Origin: an uncultured Clostridia bacterium
GTDB taxonomy: Bacteria; Bacillota; Clostridia; TANB77; CAG-508
Direction: 5' to 3'
Assembly: GCA_947628085.1 (NCBI GenBank)
Contig: CANQYM010000010.1
Coordinates: 1 to 47,682, forward strand
Length of the DNA: 47,682 nt
This document shows, piece after piece, positions 9,141 to 21,186 of the stretch. The translations under genes were made by a program, and so were the position numbers. The notes under the pieces were generated by a model that was not told the DNA's origin, did no database searches, and saw only the letters and a list, made by a program, of their open reading frames with translations. The stretch's first letter is position 1, and every line of letters starts with the position of its first letter.

Positions 9141-9151
9141 AATGATATAAA
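9123..9151 (+). promoter_or_regulatory. Probable ftsY promoter
   Basis: TTGATT (9123-9128), 17 nt, TATAAA (9146-9151). The -35 overlaps the 3' side of the preceding terminator. The ftsY ribosome site AGGGGG follows at about 9169-9174. Confidence 0.5.
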
Positions 9152-9178
9152 ATAAGAATAAGTATTATAGGGGGAATT

Positions 9179-10084
9179 ATGGGATTTTTTGATAAATTAA
9201 AGCAAGGTTTAGGAAAAACAAAAAGTTCTATTGATGAAAAAATAAATAATGTTTTTAGTACTTTTAGAAAAGTAGATGAAGAACTGCTAGAAGAATTAGA
9301 AGAAGTTTTAGTTATGTCAGATATTGGAGTTGAAACTTCTGTAAAAATTATTGATGAACTAAGAACTAAAATAAAAAAAGAGAAAATAGAAGATGAAGAA
9401 AATGTAAAAAAAGCTTTAAAAGAAATAATGAAAAATATTTTAGAAGTAGCAAGTCCAGAGCTTAATCTTGAAACAAAGCCATCAATAATATTAGTTGTTG
9501 GTGTAAATGGTGTTGGAAAAACTACTTCAATTGGTAAAATAGCAAATAATTTAGTAAAACAAGGTAAAAAAGTAGTTATAGCTGCTGCCGATACCTTTAG
9601 AGCAGCTGCAGTTGAACAACTTGAAATTTGGGCTGAAAGATCAAAAAGCATATTAGTAAAAAAAGAGGAAGGCTCAGATCCAGCATCAGTTGTTTTTGAA
9701 GCAATTCAAAAAACAAGAGAATTAAATGCAGATGTGCTAATTGTAGATACAGCTGGAAGATTACACAATAAAAAATATTTAATGGACGAGCTTTTAAAAA
9801 TAAGAAAAGTTATAGAAAAGGAAATGCAGGAAAGTAGTAAAGAAACACTTTTAGTTTTAGATGCAGAAACAGGACAAAATGCAATTTCACAAGTAAAAGC
9901 TTTTAAGGAAACAACAGATATAACGGGACTTGTACTAACAAAACTAGATGGTACAGCAAAAGGTGGAGTAGTTGTTGGAATTGTTTCAGAAAATCAAATA
10001 CCAATTAAATTTATTGGTGTTGGCGAACAAATAGATGATATGCAAGTTTTTAATGCAGAAGATTTTTTAAATGCTATTATATAG
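9179..10084 (+). CDS. ftsY: Signal recognition particle receptor FtsY
   Basis: 301 aa SRP receptor GTPase that docks the SRP-ribosome complex at the membrane translocon. It consists of the NG domain only: an N-domain helical bundle (~1-95), G1 GVNGVGKTTSIGKIA (~104-118), the insertion box DTFRAAAVEQL (~138-148), G3 DTAGRLHN (~191-198), G4 TKLDGTAKGG (~259-268), and a C-terminal amphipathic stretch ending EDFLNAII. The acidic A domain of the E. coli protein is absent, as is usual in Gram-positives. The next gene begins 14 nt downstream and is probably cotranscribed. Confidence 0.96.
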   Translation: MGFFDKLKQGLGKTKSSIDEKINNVFSTFRKVDEELLEELEEVLVMSDIGVETSVKIIDELRTKIKKEKIEDEENVKKALKEIMKNILEVASPELNLETKPSIILVVGVNGVGKTTSIGKIANNLVKQGKKVVIAAADTFRAAAVEQLEIWAERSKSILVKKEEGSDPASVVFEAIQKTRELNADVLIVDTAGRLHNKKYLMDELLKIRKVIEKEMQESSKETLLVLDAETGQNAISQVKAFKETTDITGLVLTKLDGTAKGGVVVGIVSENQIPIKFIGVGEQIDDMQVFNAEDFLNAII

Positions 10085-10098
10085 AAAGGATATAAAAA

Positions 10099-12993
10099 TT
10101 GGTTATGGAAGAAGAGAAAAAGCCAGAGTTAAAAGAACAAACAAAAGAACCAAAAAAGAAATTTGCTATAAGAACAATTATTGTATTATTAGTATTAGCA
10201 TTTTTTGCTTTTATTACAATAGTTTCTTTTAGAGCAAATTATTTAAATACAATAGAGATAAATCCTAAATATGAAAGTGTATTTAATCAAAAAGTACAAA
10301 ACAGATGTAAAGTTTTTGGAATATCTGCAATTTCAATATATCTATTCACATATATATTAAATAAATTCACAAAAAAAGGCTTAAAAAAGTTTTTTGATGA
10401 TGAAAAAAAGCCTATGCCTAAATTACCAAATAAAAGCTTATGTGTAATACTTGGAATAGTAGGCGGCTTGATAGCATGCAGTATGCTTGCAGATAAATTT
10501 TTAGTATTTGCAAATGCAGCAGTATTTGGACAAACAGACCCAATATTTAATGCAGATATTGGATATTATATGTTTTCACTTCCATTTATACAAAATTTAT
10601 TAATATTTATAATAGAAGTTTTAGTTGCTGAAATAATTTATGTAGCTTTATATTATATTATAGCTTTAAATGTTTACTTCGATGGAGTTGATGGAGAAAT
10701 CTTAAAGAAAAATATTTTTATAAAACAAGAGTTAGCTATAGTAATATTAATAACAATAGCATTTTGTACTTATATTTTTATTAATGCACAAAACATTTTA
10801 ACTGGAACAATGGTTACAATTGGAGATGAAATTAAAACAGAAATTACAGGAGCTGGAAGAATTGATGTAACAATAAAATTATGGGGATATAGAATATTAG
10901 CAGTTGTTATAGCTATTGCTGTTTTAAGATTATTAAAATATATTAAGAAAAATAATTTTAATCAAGGAATGATATCTGTATTACTAGTACCAGCATATTT
11001 GGTCTGTATGTTTGTTGTTATACTTTATTTCCAAACATTTCACATCAGAAATAACGAATTAGATAATGAGAAAAAATATATAGGCTATAACATAAAAAAT
11101 ACTAAAGAAGCTTATGGAATAGATATTTCACAACAAAATATAACTTCATATAATTCAATAACTTCTGAACAAGTAACAAATAATCAGGATGTTATAAAAA
11201 ATGTTCCAATAATTACAGAAGATGTTACTTTAAATGCTATCGCAGAACATCAAGAAAATAGTGTTTACTATAATTATGAAAATACATTTTTAGCAATATA
11301 TAAAGTAAATAATTCAGATAAATTAGTATATATAACACCACGTGAAATTTTGAATGATTCTACAATTAGCTATAATAATAGAACTTTCAAATATACACAT
11401 GGATATTCAGCAGTTGTCAGTGCTGCAACAGATTCAGACTTAGATGGTTATGCAGAATATATTTTATCAGATTTTACAAGTGAAGCAGATTTAAATATTA
11501 AACAGCCAAGAATATATTTTGGTTTAGAAACAAATAGTCCAATAATGGTAAATACAGATTTTGGTAATGAATATGATTATCCTATAACTGCAACAACTAA
11601 TGAAGAGAATGTATATGATGGAAAAGCAGGATTAAATTTAGGTTTTTTAGATAGAGTAGTTTTAGCTTTAAACGAGAAAAATTTGAAATTAGCTTTATCT
11701 TCAAATATAAAACAAGAAACAAAAATTTTAACTAATAGAAATATTATAGAAAGAGCTAAAAAAATATTACCAGATGTTTTATATGATGAAAATCCTTATT
11801 TAGTAATAACAGATGAAGGAAAACTAGTTTGGGTGTTAGATGCATATACTAGGTCAAATGCATATCCTTATTCTCAAGAAACAGTAATAAACATAAAAGG
11901 TTATAAAGAAAGAATAAATTATATAAGAAATTCAGTAAAAGTATTAATAGATGCTTATGATGGAACAACAACATTTTATATTACAGATAAATCAGATCCA
12001 ATAATTATGACATACAGAAATATATATCCAGATTTATTTGTAGAAGATGAATTACCAAAAGATATACAAAAACATATTATATATCCAGAATTTTTATATT
12101 CAATTCAAGCAAGTATGATTAATATTTATCATGATATTAGTGAAGATACATTATATAGAGCAGATGATATATGGCAAGTAACAACAAAGGCATCTTCTTC
12201 AAAGTCAACTATAGCAGGTGAAGAAATGAAGCCATATTATACAATGCTTAAAACAATTGATAGTGATAAATCAGAATTTGGATTAGTTCTAACCTTTAAT
12301 AAATATGGAAAACAAAATATTTTATCTTATCTGGTTGGAACTGTAAAATCTGGAAAACCAACATTATCTTTATATAAATTTAATTCAGAAAGTAATGTTG
12401 TAGGTATAATGCAACTTAATAATCAAATTGAACAAGATGCAACAATATCAAAAGAATTAGCAGAATTGAATACTAGTGGAACAAAACTTATAAAAGATAT
12501 GATAATAGTTCCAATAGATAATTCACTTTTATATATAGAACCAGTATACCAAGTAATGCTTAATGAAAGCGAAATACCAGTTCTTAAAAAAGTTATAGTT
12601 GCATCTGGAAATACAGTAACGATTGGCGATAACTTAAATAGTGCAATATCAAACTTATTTAACGATGATTATGCTGTTGATTTAGAAATAGTAAATACAG
12701 AAGATATTGAAGCTTTAATAGATTCTGTAATTAAAGCAAACAATAACTTAAAAGATTCTTTAACAGCAAATAATTTTGAAATGATAGGAAAAGATATTAC
12801 AAGCTTGCAAGCTGTAATTAATCAATTGGAAACTGCAAGAGCAAATGAATTAGCAGAAGAACAAAAAAGATTAGAAGAAGAACAGAAAATGCTAGAAGAA
12901 ATGGCACAAGAAACTAACTCAACTAATGAAACTAATACTATGGTAAATGAAACTGAAAATATAGTTCAAAACATTTTAGAAAATAATGTTTAA
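10099..12993 (+). CDS. UPF0182 (COG1615) large membrane protein
   Basis: 964 aa. A basic N-terminus is followed by about seven membrane segments within residues ~22-320. The UPF0182 signature is FGQTDPIFNADIGYYMFSLP (~143-162). A long soluble, probably extracytoplasmic, domain follows, and the tail has an E/Q-rich coiled coil (AEEQKRLEEEQKMLEEM) ending in a low-complexity Asn/Thr/Glu stretch. I take the TTG at 10099 as start, since GAAAGGA lies 8 nt upstream. An ATG two codons later (10105) is the alternative. The family is widespread in Gram-positives and has no firmly assigned function. Confidence 0.88.
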   Translation: MVMEEEKKPELKEQTKEPKKKFAIRTIIVLLVLAFFAFITIVSFRANYLNTIEINPKYESVFNQKVQNRCKVFGISAISIYLFTYILNKFTKKGLKKFFDDEKKPMPKLPNKSLCVILGIVGGLIACSMLADKFLVFANAAVFGQTDPIFNADIGYYMFSLPFIQNLLIFIIEVLVAEIIYVALYYIIALNVYFDGVDGEILKKNIFIKQELAIVILITIAFCTYIFINAQNILTGTMVTIGDEIKTEITGAGRIDVTIKLWGYRILAVVIAIAVLRLLKYIKKNNFNQGMISVLLVPAYLVCMFVVILYFQTFHIRNNELDNEKKYIGYNIKNTKEAYGIDISQQNITSYNSITSEQVTNNQDVIKNVPIITEDVTLNAIAEHQENSVYYNYENTFLAIYKVNNSDKLVYITPREILNDSTISYNNRTFKYTHGYSAVVSAATDSDLDGYAEYILSDFTSEADLNIKQPRIYFGLETNSPIMVNTDFGNEYDYPITATTNEENVYDGKAGLNLGFLDRVVLALNEKNLKLALSSNIKQETKILTNRNIIERAKKILPDVLYDENPYLVITDEGKLVWVLDAYTRSNAYPYSQETVINIKGYKERINYIRNSVKVLIDAYDGTTTFYITDKSDPIIMTYRNIYPDLFVEDELPKDIQKHIIYPEFLYSIQASMINIYHDISEDTLYRADDIWQVTTKASSSKSTIAGEEMKPYYTMLKTIDSDKSEFGLVLTFNKYGKQNILSYLVGTVKSGKPTLSLYKFNSESNVVGIMQLNNQIEQDATISKELAELNTSGTKLIKDMIIVPIDNSLLYIEPVYQVMLNESEIPVLKKVIVASGNTVTIGDNLNSAISNLFNDDYAVDLEIVNTEDIEALIDSVIKANNNLKDSLTANNFEMIGKDITSLQAVINQLETARANELAEEQKRLEEEQKMLEEMAQETNSTNETNTMVNETENIVQNILENNV

Positions 12994-13041
12994 AAATAAA
13001 ATATAGAAGTAAATAAAATTTTAAATAAGGGGTTTAAAATA

Positions 13042-15818
<2,777 letters not shown>

Positions 15819-15840
15819 AATATACAAAGGAGAGATTAAA

Positions 15841-16533
15841 ATGGAAGAAAAAACAAAAGGAAAATTCTTATTTCATGATACAGTTATTTCATGGGCTTGT
15901 ATCATTTGGGCAGTTTGCTCAATAGGTTTAATGATTTATTTTTCAGGACTTAACCAAGTAACATTTACATTAATGACTTTTGGACAACTATTTGTTATAT
16001 TAGGAATTATTTTAATATGCAGAAAGCAAACAGCTGGAATTGCTACACTGATAACAGGAATTGGATGCATAATTTTACCTGCTATTGGAGAATGGGGATA
16101 TTTATTTAATATTAATTTTGCACAAAATAATATTTTTCAAGTATTCCTTCCAACTGCAATTACTGTGCTTGGACTTGCCATGTTAATAGGACCAGGAGTA
16201 TTAGATGATATTGCAGAAAGAAGATGCAAAATAACTGTAGAAGCTGAGATTTTTGATTATAAAACATCAAAAGTAAATAATGATGAAACAGCATATGCAC
16301 CTGTTTACAAGTATAAATATTTAGATGCAGAATACGAAAAATGTACAGAAAAATATAGAACAAACAAAGTAGATGAAATAGGTAAAAAAATAGAAATAAA
16401 AATTAATGAAAAAAATCCAGAAGAAATATTTATTGAAACATCTAAATCTTCTAAAATGATTATATATATTTTTGGAATTAGTTTCTTAATGGCAGGATTA
16501 GGAATGCTAATTACAGTTTTAGGAGAAATTTAA
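15841..16533 (+). CDS. Membrane protein with DUF3592-like domain
   Basis: 230 aa. It has about four N-terminal membrane segments (~17-125) and a soluble region of beta character around residues 133-200, with YAPVYKYKYLDAEYEKCTEK and then GKKIEIKINEKNPEEIF. That is the pattern of DUF3592 proteins (YxPxYxYxY, then G-x-x-V-x-I-x-x-x-x-x-NPEE). A final membrane segment is at ~207-227. The ribosome site AAAGGAGAGA precedes the ATG, 22 nt after ligA. The function is unknown. Confidence 0.7.
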   Translation: MEEKTKGKFLFHDTVISWACIIWAVCSIGLMIYFSGLNQVTFTLMTFGQLFVILGIILICRKQTAGIATLITGIGCIILPAIGEWGYLFNINFAQNNIFQVFLPTAITVLGLAMLIGPGVLDDIAERRCKITVEAEIFDYKTSKVNNDETAYAPVYKYKYLDAEYEKCTEKYRTNKVDEIGKKIEIKINEKNPEEIFIETSKSSKMIIYIFGISFLMAGLGMLITVLGEI

Positions 16534-16557
16534 AACATATTTTAAAAGGGGAATTTT

Positions 16558-18204
16558 ATGACTCAAAAACTAAAACAAAATCGTTGGTTTATATTGTTTT
16601 TCTTAAGTTTGTTAATATTAAATATTCTATTAGTGCCAATTCTAAATTATGATAGTGTAATAAAAATTGATTGGTATAATAAACAAGTTGAGGCAAATCA
16701 AGAACCAGATTTAGATTATGCTTTAATGTTAGATAACAAATTAAAAGTAGAAAATTACAATACATATAGAAATGATTCAATGAAACTACTCATAATTCCG
16801 TCTATAATTTTTTGTATATTATTTATATTTATAAATTTCGATAAAATAAAAAAAGAATACATATTTTTAATTGTATGGATTCCAATAGCTTTATTATATG
16901 TTTTTATAATGCCTATTGGAGGCGTGCCAGATGAAAATGGTCATTGGCTTAGATCATATGAGATTTCTTTAGGAAAACTAATAGCACAAAAAGATGAGAG
17001 TGGTATTGGAGGAGATGTATTACCTTCAAATGTACCATCTGCTTTAAGTAAAGAAGTTAGAACAGATGGAATGGTTGATCCAACAGAAGATAGCTATGTG
17101 GACTGGAAAACTAGATATGCAGAGGGAAAAGATAAAGAAGGAGAAGAATTTACAAAGTTTCCTAATACCTCAATATATCCAGCTGTTTGTTACTTTCCGC
17201 AAGCAATTGGTATAGCTGTAACAAGGTTGTTTACAAAATCTTTAATGGCACAAGCATATGGAGCAAGAATAGCAAATTTAGCTTTATATAGTTTTATAAT
17301 GTGGTATGCAATAAGAAAAATACCATTTAAAAAAGTTGCAATGATATTAATAGCATTTTTACCAATTGCGCTTCAAGAATCTGTATCAATGTCAATTGAT
17401 GGAACTTTAACTGCATTTATTACTTTACTAATATCATATACATTATATTTAACTTATGATAAAAGCAAAGAAAAATTAGATATAAAAGATTATATTATTT
17501 TAATTATTTCATCAATATTTACAGCAATAACAAAAATAGTATATTTACCTATAGTACTATTTTTGTTCCTAATTCCAAAAGAAAAATTTGGAAGCATGAA
17601 GAAAAAATGTTTAATTATCACATTAATATTTGTTTTGGCAACAGTATTAGATTTTGGATGTGTTTTATTTTCTTTAGGATATAAAAATACAATTGCAGCA
17701 AAAGATGCAAGTATTGTAGGACAATTAAAGCATATATTGCTTCATCCTACTTTGTTTTTAATGACAATTTTATCAACAATTAGAGTAGAGGGAATGCAAC
17801 ATATTTTACAAATTTTTGGACAAAGTCTTTCATGGAATGATATAGATATTTCACCAATATATGTAATGAGTTTATTATTAGTTACAGTTTATTATATTTT
17901 TTGTGAAAATAGAGAAAATGAGAATGTAACTGCTCATACAAAAATTTTAGGAGGATTTATAGCATTTGTAACAATACTTGCAATTATAGCAACAGAATAT
18001 TTAACAATAACAGCTGTAGGAAGCTTTTATATAATTGGAATTATGGGAAGATATTACATACCAATATTAATACTTTTATGTTTAGCATTCTCAAATAATT
18101 ATATTATAAGAAAAAATAAAGATATACCAATAAAATATTTACTTACATTTTTAGTTTTAGCAAATTTGCACACTTTAACTTGTTTCGTATATAAGTATTT
18201 ATAA
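16558..18204 (+). CDS. DUF2142-family polytopic membrane protein
   Basis: 548 aa with about eleven predicted membrane spans. After two N-terminal spans comes the conserved extracytoplasmic motif GGVPDENGHWLRSYEISLGK (~121-140), the DUF2142 hallmark (P-D-E-x-x-H-x-x-x-A/S-Y). Proteins of this family resemble membrane glycosyltransferases of the GT-C type, with an acidic residue after the first spans, and are often found near cell-surface polysaccharide genes. The flavoprotein and membrane protein at 19575-23206 fit that setting. The ribosome site is AAAAGGGG. Confidence 0.75.
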   Translation: MTQKLKQNRWFILFFLSLLILNILLVPILNYDSVIKIDWYNKQVEANQEPDLDYALMLDNKLKVENYNTYRNDSMKLLIIPSIIFCILFIFINFDKIKKEYIFLIVWIPIALLYVFIMPIGGVPDENGHWLRSYEISLGKLIAQKDESGIGGDVLPSNVPSALSKEVRTDGMVDPTEDSYVDWKTRYAEGKDKEGEEFTKFPNTSIYPAVCYFPQAIGIAVTRLFTKSLMAQAYGARIANLALYSFIMWYAIRKIPFKKVAMILIAFLPIALQESVSMSIDGTLTAFITLLISYTLYLTYDKSKEKLDIKDYIILIISSIFTAITKIVYLPIVLFLFLIPKEKFGSMKKKCLIITLIFVLATVLDFGCVLFSLGYKNTIAAKDASIVGQLKHILLHPTLFLMTILSTIRVEGMQHILQIFGQSLSWNDIDISPIYVMSLLLVTVYYIFCENRENENVTAHTKILGGFIAFVTILAIIATEYLTITAVGSFYIIGIMGRYYIPILILLCLAFSNNYIIRKNKDIPIKYLLTFLVLANLHTLTCFVYKYL

Positions 18205-18216
18205 GGAGAAAATAAA

Positions 18217-18468
18217 TTGGATAGTAACTACACTTTTGAAATGTTTTGGGAAGATCTTGATAATGGTTATAAAATATATTATACATATATGAACTGTAGA
18301 TATTTAATGTATAAACTAAATAAAAATTGCTATAAAAATGAACTAGTAAACGCACCAGAGAAATGTCCTCATCAAAAAAATGCAATATATACATTAAAGC
18401 GAGTAAAAGAATTATATCCTTTTATGGAAAATTTAGAGTATGATACAGGATTAAATAACATTATTTAA
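18217..18468 (+). CDS. Small hypothetical protein upstream of ruvB
   Basis: 83 aa starting at TTG (18217), with AAGGAG (18203-18208) 8 nt upstream. It is rich in Tyr and Asn, with three scattered cysteines ([22 protein letters not shown]), and has no membrane segment. It sits 12 nt after the DUF2142 gene and 16 nt before ruvB, so it is part of that transcript. I do not recognise the family. The good ribosome site and tight spacing argue that it is real. Confidence 0.6.
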   Translation: MDSNYTFEMFWEDLDNGYKIYYTYMNCRYLMYKLNKNCYKNELVNAPEKCPHQKNAIYTLKRVKELYPFMENLEYDTGLNNII

Positions 18469-18484
18469 ATATAATGGAGGTAAA

Positions 18485-19483
18485 ATGGAGGAAAATATAC
18501 TAAATCCTAATTTAATAGAAGATGAAGATTTTTCAGAAGTTTCCTTAAGACCAAAAAAATTAAGTGAATATATAGGACAAACAAAAGTAAAAGAAAGCAT
18601 GAAAATATATATAGAAGCTGCTAAAAAAAGAAAAGAATCTTTAGACCATGTTCTTTTATATGGCCCACCAGGACTTGGAAAAACCACACTTTCTAATATT
18701 ATAGCAAATGAATTAGGAAGTAACATAAAAATAACATCAGGACCTGCAATAGAAAGACCAGGAGATTTAGCTGCACTTCTTACAAATCTTTCAGAGAACG
18801 ATGTTTTATTTATAGATGAAATACATAGATTAAATAAAAATATTGAGGAAATTTTATATCCAGCATTAGAAGACTTTTGCTTGGACATTATTATTGGAAA
18901 AGGACCAACAGCAAAATCTATAAGATTAGATTTACCAAAATTTACTTTAATAGGAGCAACAACAAGAGTAGGAGCACTTTCTGCTCCATTAAGAGATAGA
19001 TTTGGAATTGTTGAAAAATTAGAATTATATTCTGTAAAAGACTTAACAACAATAATTGAAAGATCTAGTAACATATTAGAAATAAAAATAGAAAAAGATG
19101 CAGCAAAAGAATTAGCAAAACGTTCTAGAGGAACTCCAAGAATTGCAAATAGATTATTAAAACGTATTAGAGATTATGCTATGGTTTTAGGAGATGGAAT
19201 ATTAACACTAGATGTTACTAAAATGGCTTTAGAAAAGCTAGATATAGACGATTTAGGATTAGATAATGTAGATAGAAAAATTCTAGAAACTATAATATAT
19301 AAATATTCAGGAAAGCCTGTTGGAATAGAAACATTAGCTGCAACATTAAATGAAGAAGTAACAACTATAGAAGATGTATATGAACCATATTTAATGCAAA
19401 TAGGCTTTTTGGCAAGAACTCCTAAAGGAAGAGTTGTAACTGCATCTGGATATGAGCATTTAGGATTAGACTACTTAAAATAG
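18485..19483 (+). CDS. ruvB: Holliday junction branch migration ATPase RuvB
   Basis: 332 aa AAA+ motor that drives branch migration with RuvA. The RuvB N-terminus [13 protein letters not shown] (~19-31) is followed by Walker [16 protein letters not shown] (~60-74), Walker [12 protein letters not shown], sensor 1 and arginine-finger region [20 protein letters not shown] (~157-176), and a C-terminal winged helix (LEHLGLDY end). The ribosome site GGAGG (18476-18480) is 4 nt from the ATG. ruvA is not adjacent. Confidence 0.96.
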   Translation: MEENILNPNLIEDEDFSEVSLRPKKLSEYIGQTKVKESMKIYIEAAKKRKESLDHVLLYGPPGLGKTTLSNIIANELGSNIKITSGPAIERPGDLAALLTNLSENDVLFIDEIHRLNKNIEEILYPALEDFCLDIIIGKGPTAKSIRLDLPKFTLIGATTRVGALSAPLRDRFGIVEKLELYSVKDLTTIIERSSNILEIKIEKDAAKELAKRSRGTPRIANRLLKRIRDYAMVLGDGILTLDVTKMALEKLDIDDLGLDNVDRKILETIIYKYSGKPVGIETLAATLNEEVTTIEDVYEPYLMQIGFLARTPKGRVVTASGYEHLGLDYLK

Positions 19484-19534
19484 GTTTTATTAGCGGTTTA
19501 TAGATAACCTCACAAAAATCTAAATATATTATAC

Positions 19535-19577
19535 AAGGAGTAGCTTAGTTTAAAATAAAACTAGCAAATAAAAAATG
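19535..19577 (+). promoter_or_regulatory. Ribosome site separated from its start by a hairpin
   Basis: The start codon of the next gene (ATG 19575) has no ribosome site at normal distance. AAGGAG lies at 19535-19540, 34 nt away, and the gap holds a hairpin (GCTTAGTTT 19543-19551 with AAACTAGC 19558-19565, one bulge). If folded, the hairpin leaves about 11 unpaired bases between AAGGAG and the ATG. Confidence 0.4.
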
Positions 19578-21146
19578 AAAAAGGTAATAATAATTGGTGC
19601 TGGACCTGCAGGACTAACAGCAGGTTATGAATTATTGAAAAATAAAGATGAATATGATGTTACAATTTTAGAAGAGTCACAAGATATAGGTGGAATTTCT
19701 AAAACTGTAAAATATAATGGTAATAGAATGGACATAGGAGGACATAGATTTTTCTCTAAAGATTCTAGAGTTATGGACTTTTGGAAAGAATTAATGCCTA
19801 TTCAAGGAGAAAATTCTTTTGATGATGAGAAATTAGGAAGAGAAAAACCATTAGAAAAAGGTGGACCAAATCCAGAAAAAGAAGATACTGTTATGCTTTT
19901 AAGAACCAGAGTATCAAGAATTTATTATCTTAAGAAATTTTTTGATTACCCTATTAGTTTAAAATTACAAACTTTTACTAATATGGGACTAATAAGAACA
20001 ATAAAAGCAGGCTTTAGTTATTTAAAAACAATATTTGTTAAAAAGAAGGAAGATTCTCTAGAAAACTTTTACATAAATCGTTTTGGAAAAGTTTTATATA
20101 GTATGTTTTTTGAAAAATATACAGAAAAATTATGGGGAAGACATCCAAGTGAAATTTCAGCAGACTGGGGTGCTCAGAGAGTTAAAGGATTATCTATAAA
20201 AGCAGTTATAAAAGATGCTTTTTCAAAAATATTTGGAGGAAATAAAAATAAAAAAGATGTTGAAACATCTTTAATAGAACAATTTTGGTATCCTAAATAT
20301 GGACCGGGACAACTTTGGGAAACATTAGCAAGTAAAATAGAAGAAAACGGTGGAAAAATAAAAAAAGGATATTCTGTTAAAAATATAAATATTAAAAATA
20401 ATTCTGTAAAATCAGTTGAATGTTTAGTAAATGGAAAAACAGGAACTATTGAAGGAGATATTTTCATTTCTTCAATGCCAGTTAAAGATTTAGTAGTAGG
20501 CTTTAAAAATGAAAAAGTACCTGAAGACATTTTAAATATTGCAAAAGGACTTCCTTATGTAGATTTTCAAACTGTTGGTGTATTAGTTAATAAATTAAAA
20601 TTGAAAAATAAAACAAAAATGAAAACTTTAGGAAACATTGTTCCAGATTGCTGGATTTATGTTCAAGAACCAGAAGTAAAAATGTTAAGACTTCAAATTT
20701 TCAATAACTGGTCACCTTACTTAGTTAAAGATGCAGAAAATACAGTATGGATTGGCTTGGAATATACTTGTCAAGAGGGCGACAAATACTGGAATATGGA
20801 AGATAAAGAATTTTCAGAGTTTGCAATTAGTGAACTTGCAAGTATAGGAATAATAGATAAAGAAGATGTTTTAGATTTCCATAGAGAAAAAATTAAAAAA
20901 GCTTATCCAGCTTATTTTGATACTTACGAACACATTGATAAACTTATAGAATATTTAAACAAATTTAATAATTTATATTGTGTAGGTAGAAATGGACAAC
21001 ACAGATACAATAATATGGACCATTCTATGGCAACTTCTTTTGAAGCAGTAAAAAATATAAAAGAAAATATTGAGTTAAAAGATAATATATGGAATGTAAA
21101 TACAGATAAAGAATATCATGAAACAAAAACAGAAAATAATGCTTAA
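19575..21146 (+). CDS. FAD-dependent oxidoreductase, UDP-galactopyranose mutase / amine-oxidase-like
   Basis: 523 aa. The dinucleotide-binding fold is at the very N-terminus ([18 protein letters not shown], ~4-21), with the acidic end of beta-2 ([16 protein letters not shown]) and a flavin-contact [20 protein letters not shown]. The C-terminal FAD loop is [20 protein letters not shown] (~473-492). This architecture is shared by protoporphyrinogen-oxidase-like and UDP-galactopyranose-mutase-like flavoproteins found in cell-surface sugar clusters. The next gene encodes a polytopic membrane protein, which supports an envelope role. The exact substrate cannot be read from the sequence. It is cytoplasmic, without a signal peptide. 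Confidence 0.8.
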   Translation: MKKVIIIGAGPAGLTAGYELLKNKDEYDVTILEESQDIGGISKTVKYNGNRMDIGGHRFFSKDSRVMDFWKELMPIQGENSFDDEKLGREKPLEKGGPNPEKEDTVMLLRTRVSRIYYLKKFFDYPISLKLQTFTNMGLIRTIKAGFSYLKTIFVKKKEDSLENFYINRFGKVLYSMFFEKYTEKLWGRHPSEISADWGAQRVKGLSIKAVIKDAFSKIFGGNKNKKDVETSLIEQFWYPKYGPGQLWETLASKIEENGGKIKKGYSVKNINIKNNSVKSVECLVNGKTGTIEGDIFISSMPVKDLVVGFKNEKVPEDILNIAKGLPYVDFQTVGVLVNKLKLKNKTKMKTLGNIVPDCWIYVQEPEVKMLRLQIFNNWSPYLVKDAENTVWIGLEYTCQEGDKYWNMEDKEFSEFAISELASIGIIDKEDVLDFHREKIKKAYPAYFDTYEHIDKLIEYLNKFNNLYCVGRNGQHRYNNMDHSMATSFEAVKNIKENIELKDNIWNVNTDKEYHETKTENNA

Positions 21147-21186
21147 TGTGAAGGCTTGAAGAAAATAAATATAAAAGGAATCACTT

